Source of the DNA: Laspinema olomoucense D3b
GTDB taxonomy: Bacteria; Cyanobacteriota; Cyanobacteriia; Cyanobacteriales; Laspinemataceae
Length of the DNA: 64,000 nucleotides
Direction of reading: 5' to 3'
Assembly (NCBI RefSeq): GCF_025370785.1
Contig: NZ_JAMXFA010000006.1
Location: 1 to 64,000, forward strand
Shown: positions 18,580 to 27,152 of the stretch, piece after piece
Layout of the letters: every line of letters starts with the position of its first letter
How positions within the stretch are numbered: position 1 is the stretch's first letter
Position numbers and translations under genes: made by a program
Notes under the pieces: model-generated
Database searches by the model: none
Told to the model about the DNA's origin: nothing
What the model saw: only the letters and a program-made list of their open reading frames with translations

Positions 18580-18714
18580 GGGAACAGACGGACAGACTAG
18601 GGCGCGATCGCCGCGTCGTCTGTAACCTGAAATCGGATTCCCGATCCTGGATCCGACGCAATCCTTGTCATTATTAAATTATCGACCGATTAGATATAGC
18701 AGTCGCAAACCCGA

Positions 18715-20502
18715 GTGTCTGAACTCTTAAACGATCCTATCCCAAATCCTGAAACTCCAGAAGGTCCTAAATTAATGAGGCGATCGGGAGGTCCTCTCGC
18801 CCTTCGAGGGAAAGGGGGAACCCTACCCTATAGTCCCAAGGCATACCGCTGGAGTCGTCCCAATTACTCCCCCAATCGGCGGCGGATCGAAATTTGGAAT
18901 TTTGTTTTACAGTTTTTGGCCAGTCTGTGGTCCATGAACAAACCCTGGACCTATAAAGGGGGGTTCACAGAAGCCAAAAAAATCGCCAGACGGCGAAAAC
19001 AAGCCAGTTGGATTCGTGAGACCATATTAGAACTAGGTCCAACTTTTATTAAGTTGGGACAGTTGTTTTCCACGCGATCGGATTTGTTTCCCAGTGAATA
19101 TGTAGAGGAGTTGGCTAAACTCCAAGATCGAGTCCCGGCATTTAGCTATGAACAGGCTAAAGCCATTATTGAGGAAGATTTTGGTCGCAAAGTTGATGAC
19201 CTGTTCCGCAGTTTTGACCCGGTACCCCTAGCTGCAGCCAGTTTGGGTCAAGTCCACAAGGCACAACTCCATTCGGGAGAAGAAATTGTGGTCAAGGTCC
19301 AGCGTCCTGGACTCAAACGCCTGTTTGGCATTGATTTAGCGATCGCCAAAACGATTGCCCACTATTTCCAAAATCACCCCCGCTGGGGTCGAGGTCGGGA
19401 TTGGTTGGGTATCTATGACGAGTGCTACAAAATCCTTTACGAAGAGGTTGATTACATTAATGAAGGTCGCAATGCGGATACCTTTCGCCGCAATTTTCGC
19501 GATAAAGAATGGGTCCGAGTGCCTCGGGTTTACTGGCGCTATTCTTCCCCTCGGGTGCTGACGCTCGAATACCTTCCGGGGATTAAAATTAGCCATTATG
19601 AAGCCCTAGAGGCTGCTGGACTTGATCGCAAAATCCTCGCCAAACTCGGGGCTGAAGCCTATTTGAGACAACTCCTCAATCATGGGTTTTTCCATGCGGA
19701 CCCCCATCCGGGGAATCTCGCGGTGAGTCCTGATGGGGCGTTAATTTTTTACGACTTTGGCATGATGGGGCGGATCCGTGCCGATGTTCGAGTCAAGCTG
19801 CTGGACCTGTTTTTTGGGATTGCCAAAAAAAATGCTGAGGACGTAGTAGAGTGCCTCATTGAGTTGGAGGCCCTGGCTCGAACGGATGATATGGGACCCG
19901 TGCGGCGATCGATCCAGTATATTCTGGATAATTTGATGGATCAGCCGTTTGAGGAGCAGTCGGTGGCGGCGATTAGTGATGATCTCTATGCGATCGCCTA
20001 CGATCAGCCCTTCCGCTTTCCCGCTACATTTACCTTCGTCATGCGTGCCTTTTCAACCCTGGAAGGTGTAGGTAAGGGTCTGGATCCAGAGTTTAACTTT
20101 ATGGAGGTTGCAAAACCTTTTGCAATGCAGATTATGACGAATGGTAACTCGCTCGATCGCAATAGTTTCTTGAATGAAATCGGACGGCAAGCGGCCCAAG
20201 TCGGCTCAACGGCGTTGGGTTTACCGGGCCGAATTGAGGATACTATAGAAAAATTAGAACGTGGGGACATTCGCATCCGCGTCCGATCCATTGAAACTGA
20301 TCGGGTGCTGCGGCGCATTGGTAACGTTCAAATGGGAACCAACTTAGCCTTACTGGTCAGTGCATTTACCCTCTCGGCAACGATTTTATTGGTGAACGAT
20401 AAAATCTGGCTGGCCCTAATTGTCGGGGCTGTGGCACTATTGTTGGCGGGAAGTTTGATCCGACTGATTATGCGGATCGAGCGGTCAGATAAAATGATGT
20501 AA
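18715..20502 (+). CDS. ABC1/UbiB family atypical kinase
   Basis: Membrane-associated atypical protein kinase/ATPase of the UbiB/ADCK family, linked to prenylquinone metabolism. The family signature KxGQ is KLGQLFSTRSDLFP, followed by the Ala-rich nucleotide loop AAASLGQVHKA, a candidate lysine in VVKVQRPG, catalytic HADPHPGNL and metal-binding YDFGMMG. Two C-terminal hydrophobic segments (LALLVSAFTLSATILLV and IWLALIVGAVALLLAG) anchor it in a membrane. Length (595 aa) is normal. Start is GTG at 18715. The likely role is plastoquinone/tocopherol homeostasis, as for plant ABC1K proteins. Confidence 0.9.
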   Translation: MSELLNDPIPNPETPEGPKLMRRSGGPLALRGKGGTLPYSPKAYRWSRPNYSPNRRRIEIWNFVLQFLASLWSMNKPWTYKGGFTEAKKIARRRKQASWIRETILELGPTFIKLGQLFSTRSDLFPSEYVEELAKLQDRVPAFSYEQAKAIIEEDFGRKVDDLFRSFDPVPLAAASLGQVHKAQLHSGEEIVVKVQRPGLKRLFGIDLAIAKTIAHYFQNHPRWGRGRDWLGIYDECYKILYEEVDYINEGRNADTFRRNFRDKEWVRVPRVYWRYSSPRVLTLEYLPGIKISHYEALEAAGLDRKILAKLGAEAYLRQLLNHGFFHADPHPGNLAVSPDGALIFYDFGMMGRIRADVRVKLLDLFFGIAKKNAEDVVECLIELEALARTDDMGPVRRSIQYILDNLMDQPFEEQSVAAISDDLYAIAYDQPFRFPATFTFVMRAFSTLEGVGKGLDPEFNFMEVAKPFAMQIMTNGNSLDRNSFLNEIGRQAAQVGSTALGLPGRIEDTIEKLERGDIRIRVRSIETDRVLRRIGNVQMGTNLALLVSAFTLSATILLVNDKIWLALIVGAVALLLAGSLIRLIMRIERSDKMM

Positions 20503-20609
20503 TGTTGTAACTTGGAACCCTTAGATTTGAAATTGGGCGCGATCGCCTATCCAATCTAAACCCAATTTTGTATTCCCCCTGTAAAAGTTGTCATAGTAAG
20601 CGTTGAGTT

Positions 20610-21338
20610 ATGAAACGATCTTTCGCGGGTCTGACGGATACGGGACTCGTTCGTTCTGTGAATCAGGACGCCTTCTATATAGATGACCCGGAGGGGCGAT
20701 TTTTTATCGTAGCCGATGGTATGGGAGGCCATGCGGGAGGCCAAGAGGCCAGTCGAATTGCTACGGAAACTATCGAAAAATATTTAGTGGAAGGGTGGAA
20801 GTCTTCCCAGAAGACTCCCGATCTGTTAAAAGAAGCTTTTTTGAAGGCTAATCAAGCTATTGTTGACGATCAATTAGACCATCCCGAGCGTTCTGACATG
20901 GGAACGACTGCTGTGGCGGTGGTATTCCGCGATCGCAATCAACCCTGGTGTGCTCATGTGGGCGATTCTCGGTTATACCGACTGCGCGGACAGGAACTGA
21001 CTCAGATTACGGAAGATCATACCTGGGTGGGACGAGCACTCAAAGCTGGACACCTCACCGTGGAGGAAGCACGTAAGCATCCCTGGCGGCACGTTCTGGC
21101 TCAATGTCTGGGACGCCAGGATTTACAACAGATTGATTTGCAAGAGTTTGAGGTCCAAGCGGGCGATCGCCTGTTGCTCTGTAGTGATGGGTTAACCGAA
21201 GAACTTTCCGCTGAGGCGATCGGCCCTCATCTTCAATTGCAACTCTCCGGTGACGAAGCGGCTAAGAAACTGGTGAATGCCGCTAAAGATAAAGGGGGAC
21301 GGGATAACATTACCGTGGTGATCATCACCCTCGACTAA
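20610..21338 (+). CDS. PP2C-type protein phosphatase
   Basis: Metal-dependent Ser/Thr phosphatase of 242 residues. PPM motifs are in order: TDTGLVRSVNQDAF, VADGMGGHAGGQEAS, SDMGTTAVAV, HVGDSRLYRL, LLLCSDGLTEEL and GGRDNITVVII, with the metal-binding aspartates intact. There is no membrane or sensor domain, as in cyanobacterial PphA/PstP-like enzymes that dephosphorylate signalling proteins. The sequence does not say whether PII is the target. Confidence 0.93.
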   Translation: MKRSFAGLTDTGLVRSVNQDAFYIDDPEGRFFIVADGMGGHAGGQEASRIATETIEKYLVEGWKSSQKTPDLLKEAFLKANQAIVDDQLDHPERSDMGTTAVAVVFRDRNQPWCAHVGDSRLYRLRGQELTQITEDHTWVGRALKAGHLTVEEARKHPWRHVLAQCLGRQDLQQIDLQEFEVQAGDRLLLCSDGLTEELSAEAIGPHLQLQLSGDEAAKKLVNAAKDKGGRDNITVVIITLD

Positions 21339-21553
21339 GGCGATCGCAAATCCCTCCAAGTCAGGGATTCCAGACATAACCCTTTCATCACCCCAGAAAC
21401 CCTTCCCAAAACTGGCCCCAAACCGGGTTTTTAATCCCAAACTGCTTCTCCCCTCCGGTTGTCCCATTCCTATCCTCTTCTACAGTGCCGATGCTTTAGA
21501 AAGAGGCTAACCGCCAAACAGAAAATTGCACCTGTCCATCATCCATCGGATAG

Positions 21554-21585
21554 AGCCGCTTCTGGCATTCAGAAGCGGCTTTTTT
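21554..21585 (+). terminator. Rho-independent terminator
   Basis: Perfect 11-bp stem AGCCGCTTCTG / CAGAAGCGGCT with loop GCATT and a T6 tail. It lies about 215 bp after the phosphatase stop and isolates it from nblA. Confidence 0.9.
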
Positions 21586-22020
21586 ATGTTTTTATGCGTT
21601 TTTTGCCAAAACTAATCGCTTAGAGGGCCCGAAAGCCTGCAAAAACGTATCTGGGGACAGAGGGCAACAGGCCATCATATCCGTCATAGTAAAGATACAG
21701 TAAGAGCCACAATCGGTATGTCAACCCGAAGAAATACCTAATTTGGTTCAAACTGAGCAATTTTCAAAGATTTGATTTGATACAAAGACTTTAGGCCCAG
21801 GCTTCAACCCATGAAACCTGCTAAGTCATCGTTTCCAGATATACCCCCAGGGCAAGATTGCCATTTTGTCAAATCTTTGTTATATTTCTTAACAAGAGGC
21901 AAACAGGATATCCTGAGCGCCCCCAGCAAAGGCAGAAAGAGACAGCATATAAAGACGGGTTTACCCGCTTTACCACTCTCCTTCCAGCCAGTGTGACTAT
22001 CAAAACATAGGAGTTTTACA
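21586..22020 (+). promoter_or_regulatory. nblA upstream region
   Basis: Gene-free 435 bp between the phosphatase terminator and nblA, where the starvation-responsive nblA promoter is expected. AT-rich stretches occur near 21740-21790 and 21860-21900. I could not find a clean NtcA box (GTA-N8-TAC). A ribosome site (AGGAG) precedes ATG 22021. A 61-codon plus-strand frame here is not convincing. Confidence 0.55.
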
Positions 22021-22227
22021 ATGAGCCAACCTATCGAGCTATCTTTGGAACAACAATTTAGCGTCCGCGCCTTTGAAACCCAGGTCGAGAAAATGAGCCT
22101 TGAACAGTCTCAGCATTTTCTCAAAGAACTGTACAGACAAATGATGGTGCGGGAAACCATGTATCAGCAATTCCTGAAACATGAATGGGGTTTAGACCAG
22201 GGACCACGTTTTAGCAGTGAGTTTTAA
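22021..22227 (+). CDS. nblA: Phycobilisome degradation protein NblA
   Basis: Small proteolysis adaptor (68 aa) that binds phycobiliproteins and directs phycobilisome breakdown during nutrient starvation. The family core is clear: LSLEQQFSVRAFETQVEKM, LSLEQSQHFLKELYRQMMVRE and QFLKHEWGL, which form the helical hairpin. The presence of nblA shows the host has phycobilisomes. No second copy lies in the window. Confidence 0.95.
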   Translation: MSQPIELSLEQQFSVRAFETQVEKMSLEQSQHFLKELYRQMMVRETMYQQFLKHEWGLDQGPRFSSEF

Positions 22228-22524
22228 TAACCGTGCTAAATTTTACCCAAGTCCCACAGTGGGCGACCTCCGTCTCTTGCTTAGTTCCCAATGGGGAGAG
22301 GAGCTGGGGATGCTGGGGCGTCAACTCTATTTCCTTCCATGGAAACTGTTCAATTCAATACCAAACAAAACACCGGAGCCTATCTCTTAAGATATTCTCC
22401 CACCCCCTTTGATTAGATAAACCCTTAGTAAAGTTCGTTGATAAAATTTATCGTGTTTTGTCCGAAAAGGGACAGCACAAACCCTTGCTGCAGTTCAAAT
22501 CTTACTCAAAACTATTGTCCTTCT

Positions 22525-22560
22525 ACTTGTGCCTGAGCAACTGCTCAGGCACAAGTTTTA
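22525..22560 (+). terminator. Strong hairpin terminator downstream of nblA
   Basis: Perfect 14-bp stem ACTTGTGCCTGAGC / GCTCAGGCACAAGT with loop AACT and TTTTA tail, about 300 nt after the nblA stop. Either nblA has a long 3' UTR or a short RNA ends here. The stretch 22228-22524 has no ORF of note. Confidence 0.85.
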
Positions 22561-22587
22561 TGCATATTAATCCCATCAGTCGTTGAT

Positions 22588-22634
22588 ATCCCCTGTTTGT
22601 AGTAACGGCTGAAGTGTTTACTAAAAACAGGGGA
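22588..22634. repeat. GTAACGACTGAAGTCGTTAC-family palindrome, copy 1
   Basis: Reads CCCCTGTTTGTAGTAACG-GCTGAAGTGTTTACTAAAAACAGGGG: an outer CCCCTGTTT / AAACAGGGG pair encloses a degenerate inner palindrome. It lies 24 bp after the glbN stop. Better copies are at 23311 and 23375. Confidence 0.8.
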
Positions 22635-22657
22635 TGGCAGTCTATCCGAGTTGCTGT

Positions 22658-23032
22658 TTATTGGTTTAACACATCTTTTTTGTGTTCCGGAGCAGCAGCG
22701 ACTGCCGCGACTTGTGCTAATAAATCATCAGCAACCCCCATTTCTTTAAGGGTTTCCATGAGGTCTTCGGCCACCGCATCAAAATGCTCACTGCCTAGAC
22801 CTTGTTCTTCTACCAAAGCTTTATGTGCTTCTCGCATATAGCGCCCATCATAGTGAGTGCTGCCACCAAAGGCATAAGTCAGAAATGCTTTTTGGTGCAT
22901 TCGCTGTTTAGCCATATCAGTATTGGCAAAAAAATGCTTGATGCGATCGTCATTGAGAACCCGTTCATAAAACTTATCTACTGCCAGGTCAACGGCGGCT
23001 TTGCCACCTAGTTTGTCAAATAAAGTCGTCAT
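22658..23032 (-). CDS. glbN: Group I truncated hemoglobin GlbN
   Basis: Heme protein of 124 residues very close to Synechocystis GlbN. The proximal His70 (YMREAHKALV) and distal His46 (MHQKAFLTYAFGG) that give bis-histidine hexacoordination are at identical positions. His117 (APEHKKDVLNQ), which in the characterised cyanobacterial GlbN forms a covalent bond to the heme vinyl, is also conserved. These proteins protect against reactive nitrogen and oxygen species. ATG 23032 is chosen because an AGGA site precedes it and the N-terminus MTTLFDKLGG matches the family; five extra upstream codons are unlikely to be used. Confidence 0.95.
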   Translation of the reverse strand: MTTLFDKLGGKAAVDLAVDKFYERVLNDDRIKHFFANTDMAKQRMHQKAFLTYAFGGSTHYDGRYMREAHKALVEEQGLGSEHFDAVAEDLMETLKEMGVADDLLAQVAAVAAAPEHKKDVLNQ

Positions 23033-23310
23033 GTTTTTCCTCTTCAAATTCAGTTATGTGGTTAAGAAAGCAACCACTTTGATAAATTGCTTAACCGGGC
23101 GATCAGAAGCCTAAAAATTAAATCTAGCTCTGGCTGATCCGTCGGATTTTTATCAACTACTTTAGTATAGGATAAAAAGTGGCGACTGAATTTGAGTAGA
23201 TTTACTCATTAATTTCCGTTAAATACCCGCCCCAAATTGTCGCCCAAACTTTTCAGGTGGACATTGCCGAGCATAATCTTCGTGGGTGGAAGAACACTTC
23301 CGACTTTAGA

Positions 23311-23331
23311 TAACGACTGAAGTCGTTACTA
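23311..23331. repeat. TAACGACTGAAGTCGTTA palindrome, copy 2
   Basis: TAACGACT / AGTCGTTA arms around GA, followed by CTACAAAGAGGGGAT. Confidence 0.88.
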
Positions 23332-23374
23332 CAAAGAGGGGATAATGAGGGACGTTTTGATGTGGAGCCTTGGA

Positions 23375-23395
23375 TAACGACTGAAGTCGTTACTA
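23375..23395. repeat. TAACGACTGAAGTCGTTA palindrome, copy 3
   Basis: Same palindrome as 23311-23331, followed by CTACAAACAGGGGAT. The two copies are direct repeats with a 64-bp period. Confidence 0.88.
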
Positions 23396-23632
23396 CAAAC
23401 AGGGGATGGGGACTGACATGGTGACGGTGAGCATCGGATGACAACTGACAGGGTGACAGTGAACATCGGGAGGTGGGACTTATCGTAACCCACTGGGCCG
23501 CAAGCTGCTAAAATTTGAGGATGAGAAAAATTGGGGGAGCGATCGCGCTGAGGGCAAAAAGTCCAAAAGCTAAGCCCGTCGCCGAATTTCCCAGTTTGTG
23601 GGCGGTCAATGATACGGGAATAATTGGTTTAA

Positions 23633-24508
23633 ATGTTTAAGCGTGTTTTAATTAGTACGGATTTGTCAGATGGCTTAGTGCGCTTGGGAAAATTCTTACC
23701 AAGTTTAGCTGCCGGAGGGATGGAGCATATCGTATTTGTCCATAGCGTTCCCCTGTGGACGAAAGGGCAAATTCCTCGGGAAGATACGGAAAAAATCAGT
23801 CTGGCACGCGATCGCCTCAATGCCATTTTGAATGAGGTCCCGGAGGGGTTGCAGGTTGAGGTTGAGGTGCGATCGGGTAATCCGACGGAGAACATTCTCA
23901 AGGCAGCGGAACAGTACAAAAGCGAGGTGATTATTTTAGGGGCCTCCAACCGCAATTTACTCAGCGAACAACTGTTTGGCAGTACCACCCTTAATTTATC
24001 GGGACGAACTAATATTCCCCTGATGACCATTCCCACTGCACTGATCTCTCCCTTAACGTCTGAGGAGTTGGATCTGCGCTGTCGGCATTTGTTCCGCTAT
24101 ATTCTGCTGCCTTATGCTGATACCCAAGCATCGGGGGTATTAATCAAGGAGTTTAAGCGGTACGCGCAGAACCGTCCCCCTCATTCATTAGAACGCTGTA
24201 TGTTAGCGTGGGTCATTGATGCGGGTGTCCTCCGAAACGTCCCGAAGGACTACAAACTCAAGGAAGCTCATGAGAAGTTAGCCCCCATCCAAACTGAGTT
24301 AGAAGCGATCGGCTTACAGGTTGATGTGGAAGTCCGCTTAGGTGAGCCAGTGCTGGATATTTTAGATCTAACACAGATGTCCGACATCAGTGCAGTGGCA
24401 CTGGCTTCCAATAGCTTAGGCAAAATTGTGGATTGGTTCCCCAGCTTTGCGGCAGAGGTCCTGCGGCGCAGTTGTGAACCTGTCATCTTTTTCCCCTCCC
24501 GGCGTTAA
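23633..24508 (+). CDS. Tandem universal stress protein (UspA x2)
   Basis: 291 residues with two Usp folds. Domain 1 (about 1-140) starts FKRVLISTDLSDG and carries GASN-x8-GST, an approximate ATP-binding motif. Domain 2 (about 155-291) starts FRYILLPYADTQASG; it has ASNSLGKIVDW in place of the motif, so ATP binding there is doubtful. Tandem Usp proteins are cytoplasmic stress-response factors. It is divergent from glbN and convergent with the gene at 24527, 18 bp away. Confidence 0.85.
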   Translation: MFKRVLISTDLSDGLVRLGKFLPSLAAGGMEHIVFVHSVPLWTKGQIPREDTEKISLARDRLNAILNEVPEGLQVEVEVRSGNPTENILKAAEQYKSEVIILGASNRNLLSEQLFGSTTLNLSGRTNIPLMTIPTALISPLTSEELDLRCRHLFRYILLPYADTQASGVLIKEFKRYAQNRPPHSLERCMLAWVIDAGVLRNVPKDYKLKEAHEKLAPIQTELEAIGLQVDVEVRLGEPVLDILDLTQMSDISAVALASNSLGKIVDWFPSFAAEVLRRSCEPVIFFPSRR

Positions 24509-24526
24509 CAGCCTTAAGTGAAGCAT

Positions 24527-24976
24527 TTAATCCCCCAGTCGCGTGAGGGTTGCTTCCATTGCACTGGTTAAGTAGTGCCCTGCTAAAATGCCGCTTGAAT
24601 GGTAGTAGGTGTTGTGATTGAGGCGATGCAAGGTTTCAAACCCACTGCGTCGCTTTTTTTCATCCCCAAGGACCCAATAGCGCTGGATAATCGTTTCTGG
24701 GGCGATCCACCCTTCCCCCTCCACTCGTCCGAGTTCGCTATGTTGGAGGACAAAGGTGTATTGCCGGTCCCCCAGGTCAAAATGTCCCCGATATTGGAGG
24801 GTGATTTCTGGGCGATCGCTTCCGGGAAAGACCAGCTTGGTCACCATGTTAAACCAATCTTCCCGAGTCCATGCCACTAAAATTTTCCCGATGACGGGAC
24901 TGGTTGGAACATTCCGTTCTAACCAAGTGCCTTCAAGGGTCCAGCGACCCGGTTGTAGTAAAAATATATGATTCAC
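24527..24976 (-). CDS. Conserved-looking hypothetical protein, beta-rich
   Basis: 149 residues from a GTG start, not assigned to a named family. Sequence alternates short beta-like stretches (PGRWTLEGTWLERN, EITLQYRGHFDLGDRQYTFVLQHS, GEGWIAPETIIQRYWVLGD), suggesting a lipocalin-like or small barrel fold. No signal peptide or membrane segment. Codon usage and the lack of overlap with other genes support it being real. Confidence 0.7.
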   Translation of the reverse strand: MNHIFLLQPGRWTLEGTWLERNVPTSPVIGKILVAWTREDWFNMVTKLVFPGSDRPEITLQYRGHFDLGDRQYTFVLQHSELGRVEGEGWIAPETIIQRYWVLGDEKKRRSGFETLHRLNHNTYYHSSGILAGHYLTSAMEATLTRLGD

Positions 24977-25805
24977 GGCACCATATCCTTGCTTGAATTG
25001 CAGTCTGCCCCTATAGAATTTATATGCTACCAGGTTTTATGGGGCGTGGTTTTTATGAAGGAGAAATTTTTTGACTTTTTAGCATAAAACTGGAACTAGA
25101 CCGGATATAAATTATTAGGTTGAATATTTGATTTGATAATTTCCTCAGTTTTTGAGTATAAATCCTATAAACTTTCTTTACTTTTAAAGTGGATTCAGGG
25201 ATTCCCCTAAGAGGTCGGTAATGTATTCCATCCCAGGGACAAGGAATCAGTTTTCTAGCTGTGTTCAGGTGCAATCAACTAGAAAATTTGTCAATCCTAT
25301 CATCTACCCTCCCGCACCCCCCTGACCGAACCCCCTTTCCCCCCGAACCACCTCTCCTAATGCCCTCTCCTACGAGGAGAGGGAGGTATAAAGAATAAAT
25401 GCCTTTGCTGTACGGGGGAGAAGAGGAAAAAAGAGTTTTTTGGTCAATCTCCGAAACTTGATATAAAACCCTTATTATGTTGGGTCGATTACTCACACTG
25501 ACCTAACCCCCTTTCCCCCTTACCACCTCTCCTAAGACCCTCTCGTAAAAAGAGAGGAAAGTATAATCCATTTTTTTTTATTGCTGTAGGGGGGAGAAGA
25601 GGAAGAAATGTTTTTTTAGGTTAATTAACGGACCTTAATATAATTAGTTATTTGAATTCAGAGAAAATTCATTTAGTAGTTTTTAAAGTGAGATAGGGAA
25701 AATTATTAAGCCAATAGGCTGCTTGGGGAAAATTTAGGCTTGAGTTAGGTTTGAGGTCAAACCTTTTAAATCCTGGGACTACCCCCTTATTTTAGCTCTA
25801 AAATG
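24977..25805. other. Gene-free repeat-bearing intergenic region
   Basis: 829 bp, no convincing gene; two 73-codon minus-strand frames lack family features. It contains a diverged direct duplication: blocks beginning AACCCCCTTTCC at about 25329 and 25504 (period about 175) share the order C-rich block, CACCTCTCCTAA, GAGAGG hairpin, GGGGGAGAAGAGGAA and a closing TTAATATAA-like stretch. Confidence 0.65.
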
Positions 25806-26975
25806 TCACAAAATAGGATAGTGAATTTCTCCCAAGAGGGCAGGGACTTTAGCGCCAGTACATTCGGGTAGATTTCCGGGAATTTCTTCTTGACGCCAAT
25901 AGGCTAAAACTGCAAAGGCGATCGCCTCTTTAAAATCGGCATTCATGCCCACTTCATCGGTGGTCAATATCGCCACAGATTGACCATAGATTTCCTGCAA
26001 GCGGGTTTGTAAACGTTGTTTTAAATAACTGTTGCGACTTCCACCGCCACATAACAGGACCCGACTTGGGGGCACGGGTAAAAAAGAGCGATAGTTGATG
26101 GCGATCGCCTCTACGGTGAGTTGTGTTAGAGTTGCCAGCAAATCCTCGGGAGTGAGGGAATAGGGTTCAGCATCGGATAAACAGTCGCGAAAATAGTCCC
26201 ATCCAAATAATTCTCGTCCCGTAGACTTGGGGGGCGGTTCGTGGAAAAATGGATGTTGAAGCCAATGAGCCAGTAAAGGTTGGCAGGGCACTCCCTTAGC
26301 AGCCCAAGCCCCATCTCGGTCGTAGTTGGCTTCCCCATTGGTGAGGTATTGAACGGCTAAATCGATGAGGCTATTCCCAGGACCCGTATCCCATCCCAGC
26401 ATCTGGGGAGAATGAGAACCCGTAGAGGGGGAATTTTGTTGAGGGGGAATAAATGCCACATTGCCGATGCCGCCAATATTTTGAACACATTGATAATGGT
26501 GGCGATCGCCCAGGAGGTAGAGGTCCACTTTAGGAACCAGGGGCGCACCTTGTCCTCCTGCCGCGATATCCCCGGCGCGAAAGTTGGTGATAGTGGGAAT
26601 TCCGGTAAGTTTGGCAATGACTTCACCTCGTCCTAATTGCAGACTGTACCCGAGTTGTTTTGTCTGAGGGGGACGATGGTAAACGGTTTGTCCATGAGAA
26701 CCGATTAAGTCTACCGAGTTGTCTCCTTGCAGGGTTAAGGCAGCATGGGCAAAAGTTTGGGCGATCGCATCATCAAGGTCAGCAAATTCCGCCATTGATA
26801 CCGGATCCCCTGCACAAACCGCTAAAATTTGTTGTCGCAGCGGTTCTGGATAGGGATAGGTTGTGCCTGCTATCCAATCCACCTGGAGATCGGATTCGGT
26901 TCCGGTGATCTCCACCATCGCCGCATCAATGCCATCTACAGAAGTGCCACTAATTAAGCCAATTACTCGTGTCAT
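25806..26975 (-). CDS. anmK: Anhydro-N-acetylmuramic acid kinase
   Basis: Cell-wall recycling kinase that opens and phosphorylates 1,6-anhydro-MurNAc to MurNAc-6-phosphate. It has 389 residues, normal length. N-terminal [68 protein letters not shown] and [11 protein letters not shown] are characteristic ASKHA-fold motifs. No other recycling genes lie nearby. Confidence 0.94.
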   Translation of the reverse strand: MTRVIGLISGTSVDGIDAAMVEITGTESDLQVDWIAGTTYPYPEPLRQQILAVCAGDPVSMAEFADLDDAIAQTFAHAALTLQGDNSVDLIGSHGQTVYHRPPQTKQLGYSLQLGRGEVIAKLTGIPTITNFRAGDIAAGGQGAPLVPKVDLYLLGDRHHYQCVQNIGGIGNVAFIPPQQNSPSTGSHSPQMLGWDTGPGNSLIDLAVQYLTNGEANYDRDGAWAAKGVPCQPLLAHWLQHPFFHEPPPKSTGRELFGWDYFRDCLSDAEPYSLTPEDLLATLTQLTVEAIAINYRSFLPVPPSRVLLCGGGSRNSYLKQRLQTRLQEIYGQSVAILTTDEVGMNADFKEAIAFAVLAYWRQEEIPGNLPECTGAKVPALLGEIHYPIL

Positions 26976-27070
26976 GAGTTCGGTAAATTTGCCAATGGTG
27001 TTAATCTTACAACCAATTCAGTCATTGCTACGAAGTTCACAGAACGATTTCAGTTTTGATACTAAACTTA

Positions 27071-27096
27071 CGAGAACGACTTCAGTCGCTACTACA
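27071..27096. repeat. GAACGACTTCAGTCGCTACTAC palindrome
   Basis: Degenerate copy of the CGACT-GAAGTCG family (compare 23311 and 23375) in the 177-bp gap between the RND gene and anmK. A weaker half-copy (GAACGATTTCAG) is at 27041-27052. Confidence 0.7.
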
Positions 27097-27152
27097 AGCA
27101 TTGAATGTGAGTTGGGAAGTTTTTAGTTTTCATTCTTGTCCTGAATGGGCTG

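Larger units (their letters stand above)
23033..23632. other. Intergenic region with palindromic repeats
   Basis: The 600-bp gap between the divergent glbN and USP genes. It contains two copies of TAACGACTGAAGTCGTTA (23311-23328 and 23375-23392), each followed by CTACAAA(G/C)AGGGGAT, and HIP1 sites. It must hold both promoters; no credible CDS is seen. Confidence 0.6.

Noticed and set aside
21660-22020. NtcA box upstream of nblA
   Set aside because: GTA and TAC triplets are present but none at 8-nt spacing with a downstream -10.
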